64,000 nt of DNA from Streptomyces sp. Ag109_O5-10 (GCF_900105755.1 NZ_FNTQ01000001.1:8308001-8372000); one strand, 5' to 3'; numbered from the stretch's first letter, positions 52,717 to 61,600 are shown. The notes: generated from the letters alone by a model not told the origin. Translations and numbers: made by a program.

Positions 52717-53690
52717 GCCTCCAGGGCCAGTTCGAGGGCACGCAGCGCGGTGTTGCGGGCGAGCGGGATCTTGTACGCGTTCGAAGACAGCGGCCTGCCG
52801 GCCGCGAAGCCCGAGGTGACGGCGTCCACCACCTCGGGGGTGCCGGGGTGCAGGCCCACCAGTGCCTGTTCCGCGTCGTACAGGCGCCAGGGACGCAGCG
52901 CCACAGAACCGAGAGCCAGGCGCGCACGGGAGATCAGACCGTCCCGGACCTCGACCGCTGCGGCGGCGGAGACGAGAGCGAACTCGTAGCTCTGGCGTTC
53001 CCGTACCTTGACGTAGGCCGACCTGGGCGCGGGCGCCCCCAGTTCGATGCCGGTGATCAGCTCTCCGGAACGCAGGACGTTGTGGGCGGCCGGGTCATCG
53101 GCGGGCAGGGTGTGGAACTCGGCCGCCGCAATCCTGCGGCCGCCGTCCACGTGCTCGGTGATGATGTCGGCGTCCAAGCAGGCGAGCGCGACAGCGGGGT
53201 CCGACGGCTGAACAGCCACGCAGTCCTCGGTCCAGCCGAAGACGGCCAGCCGCTCGTTGGCCCCGTGCAAGGCCGCGCAACCGGAGCCGGGGACACGCTT
53301 GTTGCAGGCCACCGGACCGTTCGACCGGAAGTAGGGGCACCGGGTACGTTGCACCGGGTTGCCACCGATGGTGGCCAGATTGCGCAACTGCGCGGAGGCG
53401 GCCTGGAGAATGGCCTGGGCGAGCACGGGGTACGACGCCTCGACACGAGGGTCCTGGGCCACGTCGTTGAGCCGGGCCAGCGCTCCGATGCGCAGCCCGT
53501 CGCCGGAAGACGTGATCTCGTGCAGCCGTGGCAGCCGGCCGATATCGATCAGGTGGCGCGGCGACTCGATGCCGATCCGCGCCCAGTTGAGCAGTTCGGT
53601 GCCGCCGGCGAGGAACATGGCGTCCTCCGTGCGCGCACTGTCCAGGGCGTCGGGCAGCGATTCGGCCCGTAGGTAGGTGAACGGTCGCAT
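52713..53690 (-). CDS. FAD-binding subunit of molybdenum hydroxylase (PaoB-like)
   Basis: Protein of 325 residues. FAD-site motifs are FLAGGTELLNWARIGIESP and QLRNLATIGGNPVQRTRCP. A cysteine-rich insert, RCPYFRSNGPVACNKRVPGS followed by GCAA, resembles the extra [4Fe-4S] insert of E. coli PaoB. Middle gene of the three-subunit operon; it starts 1 nt after the 2Fe-2S subunit stop and overlaps the large subunit. Confidence 0.92.
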   Translation of the reverse strand: MRPFTYLRAESLPDALDSARTEDAMFLAGGTELLNWARIGIESPRHLIDIGRLPRLHEITSSGDGLRIGALARLNDVAQDPRVEASYPVLAQAILQAASAQLRNLATIGGNPVQRTRCPYFRSNGPVACNKRVPGSGCAALHGANERLAVFGWTEDCVAVQPSDPAVALACLDADIITEHVDGGRRIAAAEFHTLPADDPAAHNVLRSGELITGIELGAPAPRSAYVKVRERQSYEFALVSAAAAVEVRDGLISRARLALGSVALRPWRLYDAEQALVGLHPGTPEVVDAVTSGFAAGRPLSSNAYKIPLARNTALRALELALEA

Positions 53691-53691
53691 G

Positions 53692-54180
53692 TCACCGCTC
53701 CTTTCCGGCCGCTGCCTCGACGGCGGCAGCGATCTGCGGGTAGGCGGAACAGCGGCAGATGTTCCCGCTCATCCATTCACGGATCTCCTCGTTCGATCCG
53801 GTGTGGCCCTCCCGGATGCAGCAGACGGCCGACATGATCTGGCCGGGAGTGCAGAACCCGCACTGGAAGGCATCAGCCTCGATGAAAGCCTTCTGGACGG
53901 GGTGCAGTTCACCGTCCCGCGCGAGTCCTTCGATCGTCGTCACCTCGGAGCCGTCGGCGCTCGCGGCCAGCACCATGCACGCGTTGACCCGACGCCCGTC
54001 GAGGTGGACCGTGCAGGCGCCGCACTCTCCCCGATTGCAGCCCTTCTTCGTTCCGGTCAGCCGAAGCCGCTCGCGGAGAAGATCAAGAAGAGATGTGCGC
54101 ACATCGCACACCACCTGTGTCGTCGTTCCGTTGACCTGCAAGGTCACTGTGGTCTCGGGGATGAGTCTCTCGTCCGGCAT
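53692..54180 (-). CDS. 2Fe-2S subunit of molybdenum hydroxylase (PaoA-like)
   Basis: Protein of 162 residues from ATG 54180 (AGGAG upstream). The plant-type cluster motif is GCNRGECGACTVHLDGRRVN AC, and the second cluster is CGFCTPGQ with GNICRCSAY. It lacks the Tat leader of E. coli PaoA, so the complex is probably cytoplasmic. First gene of the operon. The longer frame from 54384 has no family character and was rejected. Confidence 0.93.
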   Translation of the reverse strand: MPDERLIPETTVTLQVNGTTTQVVCDVRTSLLDLLRERLRLTGTKKGCNRGECGACTVHLDGRRVNACMVLAASADGSEVTTIEGLARDGELHPVQKAFIEADAFQCGFCTPGQIMSAVCCIREGHTGSNEEIREWMSGNICRCSAYPQIAAAVEAAAGKER

Positions 54181-54245
54181 CACATCGCTCCTGAGGGGGG
54201 CGGCAGATCTTGGGAAGGCGGCTATTTCTCGCGAGGAATGAGAAG

Positions 54246-54255
54246 TATGCGCATA
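54246..54255. promoter_or_regulatory. Palindrome upstream of molybdenum hydroxylase operon
   Basis: TATGCGCATA is a perfect 10-bp palindrome 66 nt before the first start, followed by GCGCGCATAT (54260s) as a partial second copy. A likely operator or part of the promoter. No regulator gene is adjacent. Confidence 0.4.
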
Positions 54256-54520
54256 GTACGCGCGCATATCAGACTTAACGCGCAATTGTGATGTCGAGTG
54301 GTGAAAGCGACCTCGTTGGGGAGGGAGTCGTCCCCGCTGCCCGTTCGAGAGCGAGACGTCGACCGGAAGCAGGTCAGCACACAAACACCGGGCTCGGCAT
54401 CCGGGCCGCGCAGTTCATCGGCGGGCGGGAGGGCGGATTGTGCGTGAGCGGTTCGGCGGCACTCCGCTGGCCGGGACAGGGCAAGGGACGGCCGAGCTCG
54501 ACCGGCAACGCCCTTCTGTG

Positions 54521-54623
54521 AGGGCTCGCGCGCTGCCTCGGCGCGCGAGCCCTGTCGGGGGCCGTCCTCGCGGCCGCGGGGTGGGCGAAAGCCGGACGCC
54601 GCGCGAACCGGCCGCGAGGACGG
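54521..54623. other. Two tandem strong hairpins in a non-coding region
   Basis: AGGGCTCGCGCG / CGCGCGAGCCCT (54521-54532 and 54542-54553) and CCGTCCTCGCGGCCG / CGGCCGCGAGGACGG (54562-54576 and 54609-54623) are both perfect stems. They lie in the 584-nt gap (54181-54764) between the hydroxylase operon and the monooxygenase gene, on the far side of both genes' expected transcripts. No gene is supported in the gap. Confidence 0.55.
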
Positions 54624-54764
54624 GGTCTGCCGCGGCTCCCCCTGCGGGAGGCGGCCCCGGTCGGCAAGAAGACGCCTGCTGCGTGGTGGGCCGACGCCCA
54701 GCACGTCGGCAAGCTGCAGATGACGAAAGCACCCCTCGAGGTCAGGATGCCGAGTGACGCGCTG

Positions 54765-55118
54765 TCAGGAGGGGTGGAGTTCCACGACTACGCGGTAGCT
54801 CGCCGGTTCTGAGGTGATGTGCAGGTCGGGGTCGTCGAACATGCGCTGCAGCGAGGCATGCCACTCGGGATTGTCGGTGGCCTTGTCGAGCGCGGTCCCC
54901 GACGTCCACTCCGCGATGTGGACGAAGCGGGTCTCCGGGCCTTCAGCGAGGGGCCGGTGCAGGCGGGAGCGGAGAAAGCCGGGCTGGGCCGCCATGATCC
55001 GGGCGTTCTCCTGGTACACGACGGTGAAGCGGTCGGCTTCGCCCGTCGGCACGACGTAGCTCTTGATGACGGTGACAGGCCCGTCGGTGCTGGTCTTCGA
55101 TGCGAGGGAATGGCTCAT
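54765..55118 (-). CDS. Antibiotic biosynthesis monooxygenase-family protein
   Basis: Protein of 117 residues from ATG 55118. The ABM ferredoxin-like fold is shown by VTVIKSYVVPTGEADRFTVV, PGFLRSRLHRPLAEGPETRF and HIAEWTSGTALDKATDNPEW. Small dimeric ABM proteins oxidise quinones or degrade haem; no specific assignment is possible. The longer upstream frame adds a low-complexity stretch and was rejected. Confidence 0.85.
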   Translation of the reverse strand: MSHSLASKTSTDGPVTVIKSYVVPTGEADRFTVVYQENARIMAAQPGFLRSRLHRPLAEGPETRFVHIAEWTSGTALDKATDNPEWHASLQRMFDDPDLHITSEPASYRVVVELHPS

Positions 55119-55239
55119 GCCCCTATTGACCGACGACGCCTTGCGTCTGTGACCGGGGAGATGGCCCTCATGCGAGGTTGCCCGACGGCACTTCGCGTGA
55201 GGGCCACTTTCGGGTCGGTCAACTGCCGCAAGGGCAGGA

Positions 55240-57168
55240 TCAGTTGCCGTCATTCTCCCAGTGGTGGACGGCTGTGGTCGCGGTGACGTCGTTCGCGTAG
55301 ACCAGGGCGACCCGGTGGTTGTACTGGATGGTGTACATCTTCCTGCCTCCGATGACCACCGCGCCGCTGGAGGGGAAGTAGTCGTCGGTGGCGGCCGCTT
55401 CCCGCGTGGCCACGTATGCCTGTCCGGTCGGGATGCCGTACATGTTCAGCGGTGCCTGCGTGGAGGCGCCCAGGCCGGCCGGGTACTCGGCCTTGTCGGG
55501 GTAGCTGGAGCCGTAGAGGGACACGGGAGCGGTGCCCGCGGGCTTGATGATTTTCACTCCGTAGCTGGTACGGGTGTTGACGCCGCCGGGGTTGTGGAAC
55601 CACACCTTCGCACCGCTGAACCAGATCGCGGTCCAGTCGTCCTGGACATCCGCGACGACGAACTGCTGCCCGGCCTGAGCCGTGCTGCCCCAGTCGTTCA
55701 CCCGGCCGGTGCCGGGCGCGGTGCCGTGGATCGCCTGGTCGCCGAAGAGCGGGGCCGTCTCGCTCGGGGCGGTGTGCAGGTAGACGAAGTTGGCCGGGTG
55801 CTGCTGCTCGGTGCAGCTGGTCGTCTGGCCGGTCGGGTCGTCGGAGGGACAGATCTGCAGGGTTTGCACGTTGTCCGCGAACGACGGCTTGATCGACACG
55901 ACGGAGCCCGTCTGCGGCACCTCGGATACGCCGCTGACGGGGGCGTCGAGCAGGCTCATGAAGTGGTTCCAGTCCCAGGCGTAACCAGGGTCCCAGTGCA
56001 TACCGGAGACCAGGGCGGAGTTGGGCCCGGCAACGTTGTCATGGCCGATGACGTGCTGCCGGTCCAGCGGGATGTCAAACCGATCGGCCAGGTACTTCAC
56101 CAGGTCCGCCGTGGACTGGTACTGCGCCTCCGAGTACCAGGCGGCGCCGTGCGCGGCGTACCCCTCGTGCTCGATGCCGATCGAGTGCAGGTTGGTCGAG
56201 TAGTTCCCCGCGTGGAAGGCGATGTCCTTGGTGGGCACCATCTGAGTGACCGCGCCGGTCGAGGACATCACGTAGTGGGTCGCGCTCGGGTTCGTGGGGT
56301 TCGCCAAGCCCGCCACGCCGGCGTCGTAAGTGGACTCCAGGTCATGGATGACGATCGTGTCGATGCGGATGCCGTTGGTCGGTCGGTCGGCGACCTGACG
56401 GCCGACCGGTGATCCGGCGACGAACGTGCAGGCGACGGTCGGTGGGCATTCGGTGGCGGCTTCCGTCGAAGAGGACGTCAGACGCAACGAGTTGATCTGC
56501 TCCCGGGCGGGACTGACGGTAGGTCCGGCGGCCAGACGTACGCGCTGGCCGTCCTGGGTCGTCGCCGAGGCGCCGCTGCGGATGGTGCGAAAGACGCGGT
56601 CGGCGAAGGAGGCAGCCGCCTGCTTCTGCTTGGCCTGGCTGTACCGGGCCACGGCTCCGTACCACTGGGAGGGGTCCGCGGGGGTCGCTCCGACCAACTC
56701 CTTCTCGTACGAGGCGAGCAGGGCGGCACCCCCGCGGATGTTCGCGGTGTCGTCCTCGCGCAGGGACTTGACGGGCAGCCCGGTCAGCTCGGCCGCCTGG
56801 CGCAGGGTGTGCAGGGCGGGGTCCGCGGAGAGGGAGTCGAGGTCGGTGCGGCCCGCCGCTCCCGCGGCACCGCCCGCCAATATGGTGGGGGTGACGTCCG
56901 TGAGGTTCATGGGTCCGTAACCGCCGTCGGTGCTCGGCAAGGCGCCGTGGCCCTCCCATGCCGACTCCTGGTGGGAGAGGGCGAGCAGCACGCTCGACGG
57001 GATGTCGAACTCCTCGGCAGCGGCCAGCAGCGCCTGTTGGCGAGAGTCCGCGGTCGCGCTCGGGCCGTCGGCGAGTGCGTGGCCGGGCAGGGTGAGCAGG
57101 GAGCCCGCGACCAACGCGCTCACGGCGATGCCGAGGGGCACGCCAAGGGCCTTCTTTCTTCTGTGCAA
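55240..57168 (-). CDS. Secreted N-acetylmuramoyl-L-alanine amidase
   Basis: Protein of 642 residues if it starts at TTG 57168, which has AGGAGC 6 nt upstream and begins the signal peptide directly (HRRKKALGVPLGIAVSALVA, ending ...GHALA). ATG 57195 is the alternative, with a poor ribosome site. A lysozyme/transglycosylase-like region comes first (DIPSSVLLALSHQESAWEGH). Next is an amidase_2 domain (TIVIHDLESTYDAG, GIEHEGYAAHGAAWYSEAQY, HVIGHDNVAGPNS), then an SH3-like C-terminal part. Acts on peptidoglycan outside the cell. Confidence 0.88.
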   Translation of the reverse strand: MHRRKKALGVPLGIAVSALVAGSLLTLPGHALADGPSATADSRQQALLAAAEEFDIPSSVLLALSHQESAWEGHGALPSTDGGYGPMNLTDVTPTILAGGAAGAAGRTDLDSLSADPALHTLRQAAELTGLPVKSLREDDTANIRGGAALLASYEKELVGATPADPSQWYGAVARYSQAKQKQAAASFADRVFRTIRSGASATTQDGQRVRLAAGPTVSPAREQINSLRLTSSSTEAATECPPTVACTFVAGSPVGRQVADRPTNGIRIDTIVIHDLESTYDAGVAGLANPTNPSATHYVMSSTGAVTQMVPTKDIAFHAGNYSTNLHSIGIEHEGYAAHGAAWYSEAQYQSTADLVKYLADRFDIPLDRQHVIGHDNVAGPNSALVSGMHWDPGYAWDWNHFMSLLDAPVSGVSEVPQTGSVVSIKPSFADNVQTLQICPSDDPTGQTTSCTEQQHPANFVYLHTAPSETAPLFGDQAIHGTAPGTGRVNDWGSTAQAGQQFVVADVQDDWTAIWFSGAKVWFHNPGGVNTRTSYGVKIIKPAGTAPVSLYGSSYPDKAEYPAGLGASTQAPLNMYGIPTGQAYVATREAAATDDYFPSSGAVVIGGRKMYTIQYNHRVALVYANDVTATTAVHHWENDGN

Positions 57169-57678
57169 GGTGATGCTCCTCAGAGGAAGAAACATGGGCA
57201 TCAAGGTGCGCCGGCGGCATGGCCGCTCGTGGGGGAAGGCCCGGGCGACAACTCGATGCGGGATGACTATAGGACCATGTTTGCTGCAGTGGCCACGGAA
57301 AGAGTAACTGCTTCTGTCACACGTGTGTTGTGACTGAGCTGTGCAGGAAGGGCTTAACGGCCTTTTCGGGAGCACAAGTTGTCGAAGAGTTCCGGCGAGG
57401 GAGAGGCCGCCGCGAAGGTGAGGGACCAGGCGTGGCCCCAGGCGTCCGAGCGAGGGCCGGTAACGGGACGTTGGATTCAAAGACAGTGTGGAGTGCTATA
57501 CACTTTTCACAGCAACTCGACAGCGTGTGCCACTACTTAGGGGCCGGTGTGGGATCGCTCGCCCACCCGCGGACCGTCCGTCAGCGGGTGCGTACCTCGG
57601 GCACCTGCGCGAACCCCCGCGAGCAGGCACCCGAGGCAACTGCATGACTTTGAGTGCTCGGAACCGAAGGAGCTTTGC
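57169..57678. other. Intergenic region with candidate promoter elements
   Basis: On the minus strand TATAGT (57271-57266) could be the amidase -10. CACACGTGTG (57318-57327) is a perfect palindrome set inside GTCAC...GTGAC arms. A/T-rich DNA around 57480-57520 contains TATACA. No coding frame is credible. I looked for a c-di-AMP riboswitch, often found before such amidases, and did not see its conserved motifs. Confidence 0.4.
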
Positions 57679-58227
57679 TCAGGACTTCTGGGCGCGGTAG
57701 AGACCGCGGCCGGCCCGGCGCACGCGGGAGGTGCCGACCAGTCGGTCGAGCGTGCTGCGCACCGCATTGATGCTCCCGGAGTCGGTGTCTCGGCCGAGCG
57801 CCGCGGCCACGTCGCGCGCGCGGACCTCCGCGTCACCGACGCCGGCGAAGTACTCCAGGATCTGTTCAGTGAGTGCGCCGTAGCCGCGCTGTTCGTCGGC
57901 CTCCGCACGCGAGGAGGGCGTCGGCTTCTCCTTCTGCGGGGGCGCCTCCTGTCGCGGTGCGGACTGCTTCCGCGTCGTGCGGGCGAGCGCGACGGCCGGA
58001 GTGTCGGCCTTCGCCTGTTCGGGTTGCTCGGCGGAGCGGTGGCCGGACGGCTCGGCCATCAGGACCGTCAGGGCGCTCAGGGCGCGCTGGACGGAGTCGA
58101 GGTGGGCGGCCACGGCAGCCAGTTCCCTCTCCAGTGCCCGCTTCTGAATCTCCAGGCGGGCGAGGTCCTCCTGGAGGCTCTCCGCAGTGACCTCAATCTC
58201 ATGCGCTGCGCGAGTTGCCGAGACCAT
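57679..58227 (-). CDS. Coiled-coil protein with C-terminal winged-helix domain
   Basis: Protein of 182 residues. Residues 5-55 form a heptad-rich coil (EIEVTAESLQEDLARLEIQK). A Pro/Lys/Glu-rich linker follows, and residues about 118-180 look like a winged helix (LTEQILEYFAGVGDAEVRAR, VRSTLDRLVGTSRVRRAGRG). Probably a DNA-binding or scaffolding regulator; not assigned to a named family. Confidence 0.7.
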   Translation of the reverse strand: MVSATRAAHEIEVTAESLQEDLARLEIQKRALERELAAVAAHLDSVQRALSALTVLMAEPSGHRSAEQPEQAKADTPAVALARTTRKQSAPRQEAPPQKEKPTPSSRAEADEQRGYGALTEQILEYFAGVGDAEVRARDVAAALGRDTDSGSINAVRSTLDRLVGTSRVRRAGRGLYRAQKS

Positions 58228-58431
58228 GTCTTCCTCTCATCCTCAACCCTCCGTGCCGCGCCTCGCTGAAGTCAGCCGCGGTGCCGCTCGGCTCGGACCC
58301 GGGGATGTATGTGGGTGCATTGTATGTCACAGCGTACGAGTTCCGAACCCGGAAGATGTAAAAGATGGTGGTGGGAGGCCATCGTCGAATGAGGTGCCTG
58401 CCACTGTCTTCAGCCTTTGGTGAGCGGCACC

Positions 58432-58707
58432 TCAGCGGTGTGGACAGGGTGCGGACCGCTCGGGCCGTTCGTGACGGGACTCCGGGCCGGGGAGGGTGGG
58501 ATCGGCCGTGGTCGGCGGTTCCTCGGGCGTTCGGCCGGATTCCCCTCGGGGCTGCTCGCGAAGGCGGCGCAGTCGCTCCGCCGATCGTTCGATGCGGGTG
58601 CTGACGTCGTCGATCGCTTCTTGAAGGATGCGGATCCGCGCCTCGAGAAGGGCCGCTTCCGCGGTCAGAAAGACGCCGACGGCACGCGGATCGAGGTCCT
58701 GGCCCAT
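58432..58707 (-). CDS. Small coiled-coil hypothetical protein
   Basis: Protein of 91 residues starting 9 nt after the ECF41 sigma-factor stop, so likely co-transcribed. Residues 8-52 form one long amphipathic helix (FLTAEAALLEARIRILQEAI, then RIERSAERLRRL); the tail is Pro/Glu/Arg-rich. Not recognised. It could be a partner of the sigma factor, but nothing in the sequence shows that. Confidence 0.6.
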   Translation of the reverse strand: MGQDLDPRAVGVFLTAEAALLEARIRILQEAIDDVSTRIERSAERLRRLREQPRGESGRTPEEPPTTADPTLPGPESRHERPERSAPCPHR

Positions 58708-58716
58708 GCGGTGTCC

Positions 58717-59583
58717 TCATTTCTCCTGTGTGGCGGCCCGGTTCCAGTGGCGGAGCTTGTCAGGGTTGAGGACCGCCCAGATCTGCACGACGTGGTCACC
58801 CGCGACGTCGAGACTGATGACCGCGGCGACCTCGTCGCCGTAGCGCACCACTATCCCGGTGCGGCCGTTGACGGACTGGCAGTGCAGTGTGGTGCCGGGG
58901 CGCCCGGCCAGGAGGGTCAGCAGGCTGCGGGTGACGCGCCGTGCGCCGTGGACGGGCCGGGTCAGGGTTCTGACCTTGCCGCCTCCGTCGAAGAACACGG
59001 TGGCGTCCGGTGCCAGGAGGGACCTCAGGCGCTCGGGTCTCTCCGCCACGCAGGCCCGGCGGACCGCTCGCGCCACACGGTCGTGCTGCTGCGGTCTAGT
59101 GGGATGTGCCCACCTGGTCCGAAGGCTGTGCCGGCCCCGGGCGGCGAGTTCGCCGCATTCCTGTTCCGTCTGTCCGACAATGGCGGCGACCGTTCCCGGA
59201 GCCATCCCGAACACGTCGTTGAGGACGAATGCGGCCCGCTCGGCCGGTGCCAGCGTGTCCAGCGCATCGAGAAGGGCCTGGCTCACCTCTTCGTCCAGGT
59301 CATGAGAGGGCGCCGCGCCGACCGGGCCCGGGTGCGACCGCCCGGTCGGCGCCAAGCGCTCCAGACAGATGCCGCCGACGGTCTCCACCAGCCAGGACCG
59401 GGGTTCGGCGATCTGGGTCCTGTGGTCGTCGGACAGGCCGTACCAGCGCCGGTAGGCCTCCGCCACGACGTCGTCGGCGTCCCGGCTCCGGCCCAGCATC
59501 CAGTAGGCCACGTTGAGCAGCCGCCGTCGCTCGTCGAGCAGTTCCACGATCGGCACCGTCTCGTCGTCCTGTTCCCGGTCCAT
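58717..59583 (-). CDS. ECF41-family RNA polymerase sigma factor with SnoaL-like domain
   Basis: Protein of 288 residues from ATG 59583. Sigma2 shows LLNVAYWMLGRSRDADDVVA and WLVETVGGICLERL; sigma4 shows LAPAERAAFVLNDVFGMAPG and IVGQTEQECGELAARGRHSL. The C-terminal 110 residues are the NTF2/SnoaL domain with VFFDGGGKVRTLTRPVHGAR, ending NPDKLRHW; this fused domain regulates ECF41 factors in place of an anti-sigma factor. A matching promoter lies upstream. No intact ECF41 partner oxidoreductase is seen nearby. Confidence 0.93.
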   Translation of the reverse strand: MDREQDDETVPIVELLDERRRLLNVAYWMLGRSRDADDVVAEAYRRWYGLSDDHRTQIAEPRSWLVETVGGICLERLAPTGRSHPGPVGAAPSHDLDEEVSQALLDALDTLAPAERAAFVLNDVFGMAPGTVAAIVGQTEQECGELAARGRHSLRTRWAHPTRPQQHDRVARAVRRACVAERPERLRSLLAPDATVFFDGGGKVRTLTRPVHGARRVTRSLLTLLAGRPGTTLHCQSVNGRTGIVVRYGDEVAAVISLDVAGDHVVQIWAVLNPDKLRHWNRAATQEK

Positions 59584-59708
59584 CTGGCACCGCCCCTTCG
59601 CACAGCACCCGACAAGGCGGTGCCACCCCTGATTCCGGCCGATGTCCGCCGCGGCTCCCGGGAAAGGGCAGTCCGCTTTCGTCCGGCGGGTCGTACGGAT
59701 GCACTGCT

Positions 59709-59735
59709 GACCGGACAGGGACAGACCATGTGACA
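59709..59735 (-). promoter_or_regulatory. ECF41-type promoter of the sigma-factor gene
   Basis: On the minus strand TGTCACA (59735-59729), a 16-nt spacer and GGTC (59712-59709) match the ECF41 consensus TGTCACA-N16-CGTC except for one base. It lies about 130 nt before the sigma gene on the same strand, suggesting autoregulation. Confidence 0.6.
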
Positions 59736-59809
59736 CGGTTCCCGGTCGTACGCAGCGGCACCTCCCCGTGCTCCGGCGAGCCGCGGTCACCTTCGCAGTG
59801 GTCGTCAGG

Positions 59810-60550
59810 GCAGTCGAGGGGTACGTCGGGATCGGACAGGCCCGCGTCCGCCACGGAGGCACCGGACTCGACCAGGGCGCGGACGGAACCGATGGCGTTC
59901 CACGCGCACCTACAGCCCCGCGGCCTCGGCGAGCCGGACGTTGGGGGTGATGCCGATGCCCACCACCACGGCGTCGGCAGGCAGTCGGGTTCCGTCGGCG
60001 AGCTGGACGCCGTCGGCGCGGGTGCCGTCACCGGTGATGCGCTCGACGGCGGCGTGGGGCCGCAGGACCACCCCTTGATCCCGGTGCAGGTCGGCGAAGA
60101 CCTCGGCCGCCTCCCGGCCGAGTACGTTCAGCAACGGCAGCTCGGAGTGCTCCAGGATGGTCACCAGTGCCCCGGCCGTCCGGGCCGCCGCGGCGGTCTC
60201 CAAGCCGATCCAGCCGCCGCCGACGACCACGATCCGGGCCCCGGGGGGTGAAGGCGGCCTTGAGCCGCTCGCTGTCTCCCACGCGGCGCTGGTACAGCGC
60301 TTGTCCACGTCCGCCCCGGGCACCGTCAGCCGGCGGGGAGACGATCCGGTCGCCAGGAGCAGTTTGGTGTAGGACATCCGGCGTCCGCCGGTGAGCTCGA
60401 CCTGGCGGGTGTGTGCGTCGACGGCCGTCACACGCGTTCCGGTCATCAGGTCGACGTCGTGCTCGCGGTACCAGTTCTCGGGATGCACGAATATGGACTC
60501 GCGGTCCTCCTTGCCCAGCAGGTACCCCTTGGACAGCGGCGGTCGGATGC
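59810..60550 (-). pseudogene. Decayed ferredoxin-NAD(P) reductase
   Basis: It begins mid-gene at RPPLSKGYLLGK, without the N-terminal FAD GxGxxG strand. VELTGGRRMSYTKLLLATGS and GARIVVVGGGWIGLE are intact. Between them about 19 residues are scrambled by a lost base and a compensating extra C; the true sequence (ALYQRRVGDSERLKAAFTP) reads in another frame. After VVGIGITPNVRLAEAAGL a TAG follows. The natural C-terminal tail, AIGSVRALVESGASVADAGL then SDPDVPL, lies downstream in a different frame, with about 110 residues deleted between. Confidence 0.85.
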
Positions 60551-60654
60551 AGGGGCGCTCCGCACTGCGCCGAGGGCGCGGACGACGTCCGTGTTCCACG
60601 ACTGTGGCCGAGTCGGTCCGCAGATCCGCGCCTCTCGTCGCTTGCCGGCGCGGG

Positions 60655-61389
60655 CTAGCGTCCGGTGCCCTGCGCCCAGTGCGCTTCGAGGGCGGCGGCC
60701 ACCTCCGCGGGCCGCTCCAGCACCGTCCAGTGGTTGCAGTCGAGATGGAGGACGCGGGTGGCGCGCAGGGCGGCGCCGAGTTCGTCGCCGAACTCGATCT
60801 GGCAGGCCGGGTCGCGCTCGCCCCAGAACACCAGCGCGGGTGCGGTGACGTTCGACAGGGCCGGTTCCCACTCCGTCCCCATGGTCACGGCCGACCGGTA
60901 CAGCCGCAGGATGCTGTCCTTCATCGTGCCGTCGACGTGCCGGACCATCTCCTCCACCGGTTCGGCGGGCGCGTCGAAGCCGTTCACCAGGTCCTTCGCG
61001 AAGGACTCAGGGTCCAGTTCGGCCATGAACCGCTCGCCGGCGACGAGGTCCTGCCAGGTTTCGGCCAGCGGGTGCCAGACGTAGCGGGAGCTGATGGGTC
61101 CGTTGCCACCGGCCCAGGTGCGCACCAGGTCGGGGCGGAGGGAGGCGACGCGGGCGGTGAGGATGCAGCCCCAGTCGTGACCGACCAGGTCCACGGGCTC
61201 GCCGACGCGCTCGAGGCGTTCGACGAGCCAGTCGACGTACTCCTCCTTGCTGGAGCCGAAGCCGGTGGGGCGGGGGGTGCCGAATCCGGGCAGGTCCCAG
61301 GCCTCGACGTCGGAGCGGGTCAGGTGAAGGCGTACGCCGTTCCACACGCGGTGGGTGTCGGGAACGCCGTGGATGAGGATGGCGGGCAT
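60655..61389 (-). CDS. Alpha/beta hydrolase
   Basis: Protein of 244 residues. The oxyanion-loop HGVPDTHRVW, nucleophile elbow VGHDWGCI (Asp nucleophile), an acid in WGERDPAC and His in CNHWTVLE are all present. An Asp nucleophile places it with haloalkane dehalogenase/epoxide hydrolase-like enzymes. The cap domain is short. It lies beside the dead ferredoxin reductase and may be a former operon partner. Confidence 0.9.
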   Translation of the reverse strand: MPAILIHGVPDTHRVWNGVRLHLTRSDVEAWDLPGFGTPRPTGFGSSKEEYVDWLVERLERVGEPVDLVGHDWGCILTARVASLRPDLVRTWAGGNGPISSRYVWHPLAETWQDLVAGERFMAELDPESFAKDLVNGFDAPAEPVEEMVRHVDGTMKDSILRLYRSAVTMGTEWEPALSNVTAPALVFWGERDPACQIEFGDELGAALRATRVLHLDCNHWTVLERPAEVAAALEAHWAQGTGR

Positions 61390-61600
61390 GGTCGGTACAT
61401 CCCTCGTGATAGGGGCCGCGGCGGGCCGAGACGACGCGCATCATGTGCTGCGTCGTTTGCACCCAACATAGTGGCACACAGTGTCACGCACTCCATCGCA
61501 GGCCGGCGCCGGACCTGTCACGTGGGGGGTGTGCTCGCCTTCGTCCCGTTCGCCCGCGCATCCGACGAGTGCGCCCTCCGGAGAGGCCTGCGCCGTCCGT

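Noticed and set aside
54222..54704. Upstream open frames before the molybdenum hydroxylase operon
   Set aside because: Low-complexity Arg/Pro/Ala translations crossing two strong hairpins; no start signals.
57169..57678. c-di-AMP riboswitch before the amidase
   Set aside because: Expected from its frequent link to actinobacterial cell-wall hydrolases, but the conserved motifs could not be found.
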